A DNA stretch of 64,000 nt, taken from NCBI GenBank assembly GCA_024760905.1, contig CM045750.1:14033919-14097918 (forward strand), given 5' to 3'. Position numbers and translations under genes: made by a program. The stretch comes from Plotosus lineatus (taxonomy: Eukaryota > Chordata > Actinopteri > Siluriformes > Plotosidae). Under the pieces are notes generated by a model. It ran no database searches and had not been told where the DNA came from. It saw nothing but the letters and a program-made list of their open reading frames with translations. Each line of letters opens with the position of its first letter. Positions within the stretch are counted from its first letter, which is position 1. Positions 46,271 to 58,545 of this stretch are shown one piece after another.

Positions 46271-46489
46271 AATTCTACACTTATATGCTTTCCTCCTAAA
46301 CTGAATTTTATTTTGTTCAGTTTTAATTGTGAATGCATTTAGAATATTTCTCAGACACAAACATGGTAGCATAACAATACTTAACCCAAACTAAAAATAC
46401 TTTTTAAATCTTAACCTGTCACATTTGATGGAAACATACTTAAGACTTAATTGCTCAAATGTTATCCTTTTCTTTCAGTATTTTTCCTC

Positions 46490-46495
46490 AATAAA
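46490..46495 (+). promoter_or_regulatory. polyadenylation signal, array gene 2
   Basis: AATAAA 220 bases after the stop, identical in position to copy 1. Confidence 0.6.
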
Positions 46496-48951
46496 TTTTG
46501 ACCTTATTTGAAATGTCTCATATTTAAATAATGTTTATTTGCAGACTTGAAAAAAGGGAAAAAATAAAATTGAAAATGCAGTATATTGACCTTCAATGGC
46601 AAAAAAATAAAATAAATGAAAAAAAAAAAAAAAAAAATCAATCACCGCACAGAAAAACATTTCCAGGAACTTAAAAAATGCACCACGGAGAGACGATAAA
46701 CGTATACAATTAACATTAACAGGGGATTCAACAGTACCATGCAAATATCTACACGTCTCTGGCTGAGGTTTGTTCTGAGCATCACGCCGAGCACTCAGTT
46801 TATTCAGTGTGTTGAGTGTCGAGCTGATTAGTGACTATCCAGAGCCAAGACCAGAGAGCGGAATAACAAGCTAATCCGAACATCTGCTGGCTGCACAGAT
46901 TTCGTCACTCAAGGTCAAGTTCAATGTCGTCAAAATTGTGTCTTTTCCCAGAACAAAACAAAATGTAAAATATTCAGAGTTTCTTTGAGTAATATTATTG
47001 ACATAAATTTAAATCATACTGAATCTACATCCAACACCATCATCAGTGAGATATATCCTTACCTGTTATCTTAGAAATTGCACGACATGATGAGTGGATT
47101 AAATGATTGCATGATTTAGGGAACCGCAACACCATGACTGATCCTGTCTGCTTCTTGCAGCCGAAGCCTAATGGTTAGAGAAGCTGCATTGGGAATGGTT
47201 TGAGCCCCATCCTAGCATAACGATGTGTGGCGGTAGGCTATTGAGCAACAACTTAACTTCCTCCACTGAAAGTATACACAATGTGAGCTGAGAGATGAAG
47301 CAAATCGCCTCTCTCACTCGGTGATGTTGCTCAGAGACGCACGTGTCACTTGTCGCTTCCTGTGTAAACAATTCTTTATTTTCAGTCTCAGGAGATTCTA
47401 GTACATTTTATACAGCCAACTTGTGCATTTAAAACTAGACCGTGTTCTGCTCATATTTTCGATGTACAGTACATCATATTCCAGTGTTTCAGCCAGGTTG
47501 TTTTAGCACGGTGCATTGCCATGCCCTTCACGTATGTGCCATATCTTTTTAATGCAGCTGTGTTATTTACGTGCCTTTTTTTAAAATCTAGAATCTTAAC
47601 CCGTTTTAACCACGAGCTTCTGACTCGTGCTGAGAACAAACAGATCATATGCAGCATCATCTATCTATCTGCATTTTAGTGTTAAAGTTAAAAGGAAAAC
47701 GTACCTCTGCAATGAAAACTCTGCTATTTCTGCATGATTTCACTGTCGTTGACTGTCAATGTCCACTGCTAGAGTAATTATAGGACTCCAGAGACCAGAA
47801 AGCGTTCGTATACTTTCTGCTGTTTTTTTCTGTTCCGGTGAAACGCATTCACATGTTAGTTCACGACATCTGCAGACTGTACACTCAGCCATAGATAGAA
47901 TTTCGTCCGATATCACCACCTTTTTGAGGCTGTAATGTCAATTACATCACATGCAGCTATTTTTCCACAGTATGTTCTCTGTGCAACATGGATAGTTGTA
48001 CTACTTTGCCCACCGATACACGCATGTGCAGATATATTCCAACTATAACAACACCTGGTGATCAGCACCATTGGCACTTTTCAACAAATGCGAAAACTGT
48101 AACATCTTTGGAATGTTTCACTCTAAAGGTCATTAACACCTTTTTTTGTTTGTTTTTGTACACGGAATTTTTTTTTGAAATTTCAAATTTCAATGTTGAT
48201 AACAGGTTTATCGAAGGTCAGCCATGTCTCTCAGTGTCTGTGGTGAGAGGATTGTTAAAGAACAATTGCTGTTCATATAAATAACAAATAGACCACTGGG
48301 ATGCTGTCAGCATATTTCTACCTTGCGATGGCCTGGTGAGCTGTCCAGGGTGTACTCTGTAATCGGCTCGCGTCGGCTTAGATGGGTGCCGGCCTCCCTC
48401 CCCCGTGAGTCATTAAGATTAAGCGAATCGGAAAAAGAATAAATTAATCATTTATCGGATACTATTTATTGGGTGTCTCCAACGACAGTCATGTGATTAT
48501 AAAACATTTTTATATTTTTAAAAATCGATCTCAAGGCTCACAGAAGTGAATATCTTAGAAATGTTTCTGTTTTGTGTCCCTCACGCGCTCAGGTTTTCTT
48601 GGTAATTTTCCATAAGACTTATAATTATCAGGCAAAGTTTACAGCTGGACATTTCTTTTTGTTATTTGTGAATCACATAAATTAATATTCGATGAATGCA
48701 ATATTCTAAAATAATTCTGCAGTGTGGGCAGCACAAGGACACAGTACTTAGCATGTCTGCCTCACAGCAAGAAGGCCTGGGTGTGATTACTGGGCTCTGA
48801 GGTTTCTGTGTGAAGTGGGCATGTTCTCCCTGTGCTCCCATAGGTTTTATTCGGGTCCTCCGGTTTCCTCCGACAGTCCAAAAACATGCACAGTAGGCTA
48901 ACTGGCTGTTTCAGATTGCTCCTAGGTGTGTATGTGCATGTGAATGGATGT

Positions 48952-48998
<47 letters not shown>

Positions 48999-49475
48999 AG
49001 GATACAAACTGCATACTGTATAAAACTTATTTCACAGTGTTTGTTCACCGCTTCTTCTGATAATCATGTCTGCGCTCTGTTCAAAGTCCCAGAGCTTCTG
49101 GCTGAAACAGTTTACTTGTTTGTCTCACATTTTCATTTGCATGTGGACTTTAGGCAGAACCAGGAAACTAATGTGGGAAGGATAACAAGAAAGAAGTTGT
49201 GAGTGCGCGTGTGAATGGATGTAGCGTGTGTTGGCCATGAGATGGCCTGGCAAGCTGTCCAGGATGTCCTCTGCCTTTGCCCAGAGTTGAATGAGATGGT
49301 CACCATCCTCCCCGCCACCCTAAATAGGATCACGTGACTAAGACAATTAAAAAAAACGAATGGATTTCTGCAGTGTTTGCTTTCCTGCATAAAGTGGTGT
49401 TCATCACTGAATCAAGGGAGTAATAACTCGTGGACCACTGATATCAGCCGATACAGCCACACAAATACTCAACAA
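46496..49475. repeat. array unit 2: 3' flank and spacer, first part
   Basis: Near-identical copy of 35257-38230, with scattered single-base changes and a longer (GT)n run (48950-48996). It ends where the RTE LINE inserted. Confidence 0.75.
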
Positions 49476-49492
49476 GAGATTCTCTTGGGAAA

Positions 49493-51065
49493 AGAGTACT
49501 TTGAAGAGCTGATGAATGAGGAAAATGAGAGAGAAAAAAAAAGAGTAGAAGAGGTGACCATTGAAGAGAATGATGTAGCAAAGATCAGTAAGGGTGAAGT
49601 GAGAAGAGCATTGAAGAGGATGAAGAATGGAAAGGCAGTTGGTCCTGATGATATACCTGTGGAGGTATGGAAGTGTCTAGGAGAGGTAGCAGTAGATTTT
49701 CTGACAAGAACATTCAACAAAGTACTAGAGAGTGAGCAGATGCCGGAGGAGTGGAGGAGAAGTGTGCTGGTGCCCATTTTTAAGAACAAGGGAGACGTGC
49801 AGAGTTGCATCAACTACAGAGGGATAAAGTTGATGAGCCATGCGATGAAGTTATGGGAAAGAATAGTGGAAGCTAGACTAAGGGCAGAGGTCAGCATTTG
49901 TGAACAACAGTTTGGTTTCATGCCAAAAAGAGCACCACAGATGCAATGTTTGCTTTGAGGATGTTAATAGAGAAGTACAGAGAAGGTCAGAGGGAGCTAC
50001 ATTGTGCCTTTGTGGATCTGGAAAAAGCATATGAGGGTGCCAAGAGAAGAACTGTGGTATTGCATGAGGAAGTCTGGAGTGGCAGAGAAGTATGTTAGAG
50101 TGGTGCAGGACATGTATGAGAGATGTAAGACAGTGGTGAGGTGTGCTGTCGGTGTGACCGACGAATTCAAGGTGGAGGTGGGACTGCATCAAGGGTCAGC
50201 TCTGAGCCCCTTCTTGTTTGCTATGGTGATGGACAGGCTGACAGACGAGGTGAGACAAGAATCTCCATGGACTATGATGTTTGCAGATGACATTGTGATC
50301 TGTAGTGAGAGCAGAGAACAAGTGCAGGAAAATCTAGAGAGGTGGAGGTATGCCCTGGAAAGGAGAGGAATGAAGGTTAGCCTCAGAAAATCAGAATACA
50401 TGTGTGTGAATGAGAAGGACCCAGGAGGAACGGTGATGTTACAGGGAGCAGAGATAACGAAGGTGGAGGATTTTAAGTACTTAGGCTCAACAATCCAGAG
50501 CAATGGAGAGTGTGGAAAAGAGGTGAAGAAGCGTGTGCAGGCAGGCTGGAATGGTTGGAGAAAAGTGTCCGGTGTGATGTGCGATAGGAGAGTGTCAGCA
50601 AGAATGAAGGGAAAACTGTACAAGACGGTGGTGAGGCCAGTGATGTTGTCTGGCTTAGAAACAGTGGCGCTGAGGAAAAGGCAGGAGGCAGAGCTGGAGG
50701 TAGTGGAGATGAAAATGTTGAGGTTCTCTCTGGGAGTAACGAGGATGGAGAGGATCAGAAATGAGTATATCAGAGGGACAGCCCACGTAAGATGTTTTGG
50801 AGACAAAGTCAGAGAGGCTAGATTGAGATGGTTTGGACATGTGCAGAGGAGGGATAGTGAGTATATTGGCAGTAGGATGCTGAGGTTGGAACTACCAGGC
50901 AGAAGGCCTAGAGGAAGACCAAAGAAGAGATTTATGGATGTGGTGAAGGAAGACATGAAGGTCGTTGGAGTCAGAAAAGAAGATGCGGAGGACAGGGTGA
51001 GGTGGAGGCGGATGATTTGCTGTGGCGACCCCTGAAGGGAGCAGCCGAAAGTAAAAGAAGAGAAA
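49493..51065 (+). mobile_element. 5'-truncated RTE-type LINE inserted in array unit 2
   Basis: The insertion is flanked by GAGATTCTCTTGGGAAA at 49476-49492 and 51066-51082; unit 1 has the empty site at about 38231-38250. It encodes most of a reverse transcriptase in two frames. 49500-49958 carries KMKNGKAVGPDDIPVEVWK, VLVPIFKNKGD and NYRGIKLMS. 50004-51035 carries LHQGSALSPFLFAMVMDRL, the catalytic MMFADDIVICSES and the C-terminal RLRWFGHVQRR and GRRPRGRPKKRFMDVVKED. A frameshift near 49935 and a damaged DLEKAY region make it inactive. The endonuclease is missing through 5' truncation. The family is tentatively RTE clade (Expander-like). Confidence 0.85.
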
Positions 51066-51066
51066 G

Positions 51067-54000
51067 AGATTCTCTTGGGAAACAGGTGACAAATTTTATG
51101 AATAACAACTTAAGGAAGGTATCGGTTTTTGAAAAGTGCTCATCTTAGGTGAGGTGCCACATCAAATATTACAGGCTGTATATATGAGATTAAATACATA
51201 GACTTACTGGTGGATGCCAACACAATGAAATGTGTTTGTTCACTTCTGGTAATCATATCTGTGCTCTGTTTAAATTCCTAGGGCTTAATGCTGAAGAGAT
51301 GAACTTGTTGTTCTCACACGTCCATTTGCATGTGGGCTTTCGGCAGAATGAAGAACCTGCGTGAGATGGATAACGTGAGAAGAAGAGGTTTGCTTTTATT
51401 ACACAGGAGCAGTCATAGATTTGATGCCAATATAAAATAATTATCTGTTTTCTCATGAGGTCTTTCACACATGGTCTCAGATTTTACTCTTAAGGCAGGT
51501 CAGCTCCTTTGTTGCACGCAGACTTTTATTTTGAAATTTCAAAATTATGCTCCCCCAGTGCAGCTTACCAGTTATCATCGGTCAGCCATGTCTCTCACTG
51601 TCCGTGTCAAAAGAGGCATCGAAAACAACCACTGCTGGTTTTCGGAAAGAGTAGGCCATCGGGTGACCATCAATGTGTTTCTGCTCCATGATATCCTGGG
51701 GAGCCGTTCAGGGTGTACTCTATCCTTGCACAGAGTTGGCTGAAATGGGCACCAGCCTCCTCCGCTACCCAAAATAGGATTAAGCGGATATTGCTTTATC
51801 AGCTTCTATCTGTTGGGTATTTCCAACAGCAGGCCCATGATGAGAAAACGTTCTTATATTTTTAAAAATCGTTTAAACTTTTCTAAAATCTTTTAAAAAG
51901 GAGTCTGACAATCTGCTGCAGACCTCAATCTGTCCAGTCCAACTGTTTGTTTGCAAAAATGAAGTTTACATCGACAGGGGAATGATAACTACTCTCTCTC
52001 TCTTTCTCTTGCTTGCTTGCTTTCTCTCTCTCTCTCTCTCTCACACCACTTTAACACAGCCATTTTGTTTGGAATACTGATTTTTTTAATTAGTTCTAAT
52101 GACTACTCGTCCAAAAATTGGAACTTGTCCGTAAATATAAAATGTGTTTCGGGGGCAAACAATGAATAAATAAGAGTACAAATTGTCTTACAATATACAG
52201 TAGGCCCTTGATATTCGCGGGGGTTCGGTTCCGGGCCTTCCCTCGAATCGAGATCATCCATGAGTTCTGTACCCGGAAGTAAAACCCCATGTATGACGTC
52301 ACATGCGCGAATGAGCAGCTTGTAAGTAAAACACTATGTATCTATTCCATGCGCTAAAATATGCTTCTTAAACACATTCTATACACAGTCTTAACTCATT
52401 AATACAGTATTAATGCAGTGAAATGTAGTAATGATTCAGAAAAACTTTTCAATTTTTACTGTTATATTTATTGATGCTAAAATATAAACATTATACAGCA
52501 TACGCATAGAACACCTTGCAGTGCATTCTCTTTATAAACATACAGCACTGTAGTTTTCAAAAATGCCCACTAGAGGAACGTACTGCATGACACGACTGAA
52601 TTCAGGTCTGAACTGCATTAAGTCCGAGCAGTTCGGCCACGCCCTCCCAACCGGAACCGGACTACAAAACAGAGTTTTAGAGTGATAGAGTTCGAGGCGT
52701 TGCAAACCAAAGAAGCGGTGATGTCGATGTGAGTTAATACTCTGGCGCAGAGCTGAGCGTGCTTTTGTTTATTGGGAGTAAATGACAATAGTGAATTCAG
52801 GTGTGTGTGCGAGCAGCTCAGCTTCGCCCCTCAGGAAGTAAACAGTTAGTGAGAGGCACAGCGCCATAATCAAAGTCCCCCAAAACCCAGACCATAACAA
52901 AAAGGACATAAAAGAACAAGAAATGTAATAAATTGGATAAACAAAACACAATGACAAACATGCTGCAGCACAGTAAATAAAATATAACACACAAACATTT
53001 TAAACATTACCTTAGGTCATGTACTGGAATAATAATTTAAAAAGACTTTAATAGTGGAGTGTTTTACAACAGTTCAAACTGAATTCCTCTTCAGCAATGA
53101 CGTGACTTCAGAGGAAACTGTTGTTTCTTCCGGAGAAAGTCTTATTTCTTCAGAAGAGACATCCAGCCTCATTACCTTTTTCTGATGCTTAAGCAGGCGT
53201 TAGGAACATCATAGAACTTAAAGAGTTAAAGCAGTTTTCGCCTGAATGGCGGGAGAATCCGCCTAAGGCAGAGTCCTGCAACTGTCGGATACCCACAGGT
53301 ACCCACTAGGTATCCTTGCAAAAATGCTCTTTTTAGGGTTGAAAATTCCATAGATGAAAATTTACAATCACACGTGAAGGCGGATATTCAATTGGTCCGG
53401 GTTGAGTGATTGTGTGTGTTCTTGGGACATGGCCATCATTATATGAATCAACTCCATTAGGTGTTTTTTGATCTAATGTGTTGGTGGAGAGAGCACGCCA
53501 CCAAACCCTTGCGCACGTTGTAAAGAGTGTTTTTGTCATCCCAGCAGCAGCGCAGCGAGCAAGAGAGATTTTTCCGCCACCGGAATTTGTAATCCAGGAA
53601 CGGAAATCTCAGCTGAAGTAAAACGGTGGATGAGATTTGGTTTATGCACAACAATTTCCAAATTAAATAACTCTCCTCCCAGTGACAAAATAAAAGACCT
53701 GGCCTGGTTCAGTCTTCACTCTGAGAATGGGTCAGTCAGTGCAGTATAAAGCATTTCAAAAGAATGTTGAGAAGGCTCCTTCTTAAAATAAGTCTTCATA
53801 TACTATTCTGTTTTGCTGTTGTTTTTGTCAATTAAAAACGACAACAAAACAACATTAATATAAAGAAAAAAAGAAAAAGAAGACCCCACGAAGGGATGGA
53901 TGGTGAGGTCGGCTACCCAACCCGTTAACATATCTGGCTGCACCCCGTCCCTCCTTTTGTGGGGTAGCTATTCTTTTTCTTTATAAAAATACAGTAGGCC

Positions 54001-55337
54001 CTTTGACTATTTGCGGTTTTGCACTTTCGCCTGCGCACATTCACTGATTTCCGAGCAACTGTCACACGATTCAAATTCAACGAATGGCTGTCCTCCTTCC
54101 TGCTGATTGGTTGAGATGATAATGACATTGGATGTCTCTTCTGAAAAATAAGACTTTTTCCTGAAGAAACGACAGTTTCCTCTGAAGTGCCTGAAGAGGA
54201 ATAAACATCTGAACTGTTGTAAAGCACCGTGGTATTAAAGTCTTTTTCAATTATTATTCCAGTACAGTACAAGTTAATGTTTAGAATGTTTGTGTGTGAG
54301 ATTTTATGTACTGTGGTGTAGCATGTTTATCCTTTTGTTTTTTAGTCCAATTTATTACACTTCATGTTATTTTCTGTTCTTTTGTTTTGGTCTGTGTTAT
54401 GGGGGGACTTTGATTTTGATGACTTTGTTCTCTAAATCTCCCTGATCGTCGATCTGACATGAAATCATGGTCATCGTCGACCTCGAAGAATGACAACAAC
54501 AACATATAAGGTACAAGCTGCATGTAAGACTTATTTCACAGTGTTTGTTCCTCATGTCTTCAACTAATCATGTTTGCACTCTATTCAAAGTCCCAGAGCT
54601 TCAGGTTGAAACAATGAACTTGTTTGTCTCACATTTGTATTTGCATGAGGGCTTTAGGCAGAACCAAGGAACCAATGTGAGAAGGATAATGTGAGAGAAA
54701 GAAGTTCTCATTTTCCATACAGGAGCATCAATCAGAGAGCTGATGACATCGTAAAACATTTATCTCTTTTTCTCATGTTGTCTTTCACGCATGGGATCAT
54801 GTTTTATGCTGAAGGCAGGTAAGGTCTTCTTTGTTGTTCACAAACATTTATTTTGAAATTTCAAAAAGAAAGCCTTAAAAATCTTTTAAATAGAAATAAG
54901 AATATAAGTGTAGGCAGCAATTCAGTTGTCCAAGGACCAATAAGCTGATTCCCTGGGGATCTTGAAATGAATTTGGCCAGTGGTTCAACAGCACACAACT
55001 ATTAAATCAGTCATCAGTTTTACGTCATCATCCAAATGGTCAGGTAATGGGTCACTGGGCGGTAGCCAAAGCAGTGATGTCCAGATGTCCCTCTTTCCAG
55101 CCACTTCTTCCAGGTTATCTTGGAGGGGACAATGAGAGACCAGCCAAGAGACATCGTCCCTCCAGGATGTTCTGGGGTCGACGCTGGGGTCTCTACCCAT
55201 TCGTACATGCCCGAAACAGCACACCACGGAGGCGTTTAGGAGGCAGATTTATCAGATGCTTGAGCCACCTCAACTGGAAGTTTCTCCTGGATGGTGAAGC
55301 GTTTCACTCCATCTCTCAGGGAGAGACCCTGAAAAGG
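51067..55337. repeat. array unit 2: spacer, second part, ending at a deletion junction
   Basis: Corresponds to 38231-42520. At about 55337 the sequence jumps from the equivalent of 42520 (CCCTGAAAAG) to the equivalent of 44952 (GGATTAAAATCCC), with only one or two bases of overlap. It contains further copies of the CAGTAGGCCC family (52198-53200; inverted end 53992-54330), an hAT-like segment (53225-53990) and an antisense Rex3-like fragment (55010-55337). Confidence 0.7.
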
Positions 55338-55635
55338 GATTAAAATCCCACCAAATCGATGTGCACAATTCATACAGTTTCCACAAATGTTTATTTACAC
55401 TTGTTACTGCACAAGGTGCAGTAACACAAGGTGCAGTAAAGATTAACATGCCTCCATTTGTCATATTTTCTGACAATCTGATGATGTTTAAATTGTATTT
55501 ATGCAGAAATATAGAAAATAAAACACCACCGTGTCTGTAGCTGTTTTTGTTTGTCTTATGGTATTCTGTCTAGTGGAGTAAAATGCATGGAAATTCTAAT
55601 GCTCTTTTATTTGTACATTTTTCAGGAAAAAAAAG
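55336..55635 (+). promoter_or_regulatory. 5' flank of broken array copy 3, with a 15-16-base local duplication
   Basis: Same flank as copies 1 and 2, including the splice-acceptor-like TTTTTCAG (AG 55624-55625). A short direct duplication (CACAAGGTGCAGTAA twice, about 55410-55440) is unique to this copy. Confidence 0.45.
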
Positions 55636-56251
55636 ATGACGGGGATTCTCTCAAAGAGCAAAGCCAAAGGTGTCGATTTCTGTGGAATAGAGGACGACTA
55701 TTATATAGTTCGCTCTGATCTTGGCTGTTACATGTTCTCAACAAATTTTCACAGCGGCAACGACCTCAAAGTCTACAGCCTGCACGCCGCCTGTCAGGGT
55801 GGAGATCATTATCTTGCGTATGACTCCAACTCATTCTACATAATCAACGATTACCAACGATTCAGACAATCCTCTCACCTGGAATAAGAAGATAACCCGA
55901 AAAGTGGGCTATACCAAATCCAAGTCGTCAAGTATAGAGCACAACTGGAACATATCGATGAGCGCATCATATCAATCAGGGGCTCTGACTGAAGCGATTG
56001 CCAAATATCAGTTCTCTATGACAGCAGAATATGGAGGAGCAAGTGTTAACACAGAAAATGAGAGCTGGGATGAAGCAACTGAGATGGAAGAAAGCTTGAA
56101 CCTGACCGTGAAGCCCAACTCCTGCATGTACTTGTGGCAGTACAAACTCGGCCTTGGCAAGAAAGTTGTTCTTTTCTGCCGTGACATCGTAGTTGATGAT
56201 GATGATCCTGGTACCCCAACTACTGTTCCTCTCCCAGCAGCTAAAAATTAG
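55636..56251 (+). pseudogene. broken third copy of the array gene
   Basis: The start codon and about 70 codons (repeat 1, with R40S) are intact. Then 423 bases, equivalent to 45451-45873 in copy 2 (repeats 2-4 and the hinge), are missing and replaced by CGAT at 55848-55851. The net change is not a multiple of three, so translation leaves frame and stops at 55885-55887. The C-terminal segment survives in another frame to the original stop at 56249-56251, with a few replacements and one additional Asp codon. Upstream and downstream flanks are preserved. A truncated 83-codon product containing one repeat could still be made, but a full protein could not. Confidence 0.9.
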
Positions 56252-56470
56252 AATTCTACACTTATATGCTTTCCTCCTAAACTGAATTTTATTTTGTTCA
56301 ATTTTAATTGTGAATGAATTTAGAATATTTCTCAGACACAAACATGGTAGCATAACAATACTTAACCCAAACTAAAAATACTTTTTAAATCTTAACCTGT
56401 CACATTTGATGGAAACATACTTAAGACTTAATTGCTCAAATGTTATCCTTTTCTTTCAGTATTTTTCCTC

Positions 56471-56476
56471 AATAAA
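56471..56476 (+). promoter_or_regulatory. polyadenylation signal, array copy 3
   Basis: AATAAA at the same relative position as in copies 1 and 2. Confidence 0.5.
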
Positions 56477-57190
56477 TTTTGACCTTATTTGAAATGTCTC
56501 ATATTTAAATAATGTGTATTTGCAGACTTGAAAAAAGGGAAAAAATAACATTGAAAATGCAGTATATTGACCTTCAATGGCAAAAAAATAAAATAAATGA
56601 AAAAAAAAAAAAAAATCAATCACCGCACAGAAAAACATTTCCAGGAACTTAAAAAATGCACCACGGAGAGATGATAAACTTATACAATTAACATTAACAC
56701 GGAGATTCAACAGTACTATGCAAATATCTACATGTCTCTGGCTGAGATTTGTTCTGAGCATCACGTCGAGCACTCAGTTTATTCAGTGTGTTGAGTGTCG
56801 AGCTGATTAGTGACTATCCAGAGCCAAGACCAGAGAGCGGAATAACAAGCTAATCCGAACATCTGCTGGCTGCACAGAGTTGTCACTCAAGGTCAAGTTC
56901 AATGTTGTTAAAATTGTGTCTTTTCCCAGAACTAAACAAAATGTAAAATATTCAGAGTTTCTTTGAGTAATATTATTGACATAAATTTAAATCATACTGA
57001 ATCTACATGCAAAACCATCATCAGTGAGATTCATCCTCACCTGTTATCTTAGAAAGAAGGCTGCTCGACATGATGAGTGGATTAAATGGATTGCATGATT
57101 CAGGGAACACCTTGATTGATCCTGTCTGATTCTTGGGGCAGCCGTCGCCGAATGGTTAGAGAAGCTGCATTGGGAAAGAAAAGTCATTGG
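56477..57190. repeat. array unit 3: remaining 3' flank
   Basis: Matches 46496-47210 with more changes (roughly 3% by eye) than seen between units 1 and 2, then diverges into a SINE tail. This is the downstream border of the array. Confidence 0.7.
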
Positions 57191-57204
57191 TTTGGGTCCC
57201 ATCC

Positions 57205-57305
57205 CAGCAGTGTGTCCAGGGTGTACTCTGCCCTCGCCCGGAGTCAGCTGGGATGGGTACCAGCCTCCCCTCGACCCTAATTAGGATTAAGTGGTTACAC
57301 AAAAT
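57205..57305 (+). mobile_element. SINE tail fragment
   Basis: TGTCCAGGGTGTACTCTGCC, GTCAGCTGGGATGGGTACC and CCCTAATTAGGATTAAGTGG match the tail of the SINE at 13772-14085. Confidence 0.6.
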
Positions 57306-57319
57306 GAACTGAACTGAAA

Positions 57320-57387
57320 ATAGTTGCATGCATTAAAATAGAAATTACATAAATGCTGAAAGTAATATTCTTATGAACAATAAAGTA
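57320..57387 (+). repeat. left half of the repeat split by the Rex3-like LINE
   Basis: Matches, inverted, 13630-13710. The right half resumes at 60747. Confidence 0.7.
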
Positions 57388-57834
57388 CCCCTCCTTGAAT
57401 CGCCACCTTATCGTGGTGGAGGGGTTTGCGTGACCTAATGATCCTAGGAGCTATGTTGTCGGGGGCAAATGCCCCTGGTAAGGTCACCCAAGGCAAACAG
57501 ATCTGGGGTGAAGGTCCAGACAAAGTGCGATTCAAAACAAACCCCTAAAGACACGAGACAACAAAGGAAGCAGTCTCCCTTGCCCGGACGCGGGTCACCA
57601 GGGTTCCCTCCTGGAGCCAGGCCCAGGGGAGGGGCTCGAAGGCGAGCGCCTGGTGGTCGGGCTTATGCCCATGGAGCCTGGCCGGGCCCAGCCCGAAAAG
57701 GAGACATGGGTCCGCCCTCCCATGGACCCACCACCCGTGGGAGGAGTTTTAGGGGTCGGGTGCAGTGTGAGTTGGGTGGCAGCCAAAGGCATGGGTTCTG
57801 TCGGACTGACCCTCGGCTGCTTACTCTGACCTTC

Positions 57835-58545
57835 GGGACATGGAATGTCACCTCTCTTGCGGGAAAGGAGCCTGATTTGGTGCGTGAGGTGGAGAGATAT
57901 CAACTAGATATAGTCGGGCTCACCTCAACGCATAGCTTGGGCTCTGGAACCATCCATCTCGAAAGAGGCTGGACCTTCTTCTATTCTGGAGTTGCTCATG
58001 GGGAGAGGCGGCGAGCCGGTGTGGGTATTCTTGTTGCCCCCCGTCTCGGTGCCCAAATGTTGGGGTTCTCCCCGGTTGACGAAAGGGTAGCTTCCCTCCG
58101 TCTTTGGGTGGGGGGGCGGGTCCTGACTGTTATTTGTGCTTATGCACCAAATGACAGTTCAGAGTACCCACCCTTTTTGGAGTCTTTGGGGGGGGTGTTA
58201 GAGAACGCTCCCTCGGGAGACTCGCTCGTTGTTTTGGGAGACTTCAACACCCATGTGGGCAACGATAGTGTGACCTGGAAGGGTGTGATCGGTAGGTACG
58301 GCCTCTCCAGTCTGAATCCGAATGGTGTGTCGTTGTTGGACTTCTGTGCTCGTCATAGTTTGTCTATCATGAACACCATGTTCGAACATAAGGGTGTCCA
58401 TAAGTGCACTTGGCACCAGGACACCCTAGGTCGCAGTTCGATGATTGACTTTGTAGTCGTGTCATCGGACTTGCGACCATATGTTCTGGACACTCGGGTG
58501 AAGAGAGGAGCTGAGCTGTCTACCGATCACTACCTGGTGGTGAGT
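57835..58545 (+). pseudogene. Rex3-like APE endonuclease domain, reading frame kept
   Basis: This part of the 457-codon ORF starting at 57469 is intact in frame. [39 protein letters not shown] and TDHYLVV mark the Asn, Asp and His active-site regions of the exonuclease-III-like fold. The usual E of the QETH/ETK motif is replaced (GLTSTHSLG), which would probably abolish nicking. Confidence 0.7.

Noticed and set aside
50189..50956. 255-codon minus-strand ORF opposite the RTE reverse transcriptase
   Set aside because: It is antisense to clear RT motifs (FADDIVICSES) and has low-complexity Ser/Leu composition; a coding shadow.
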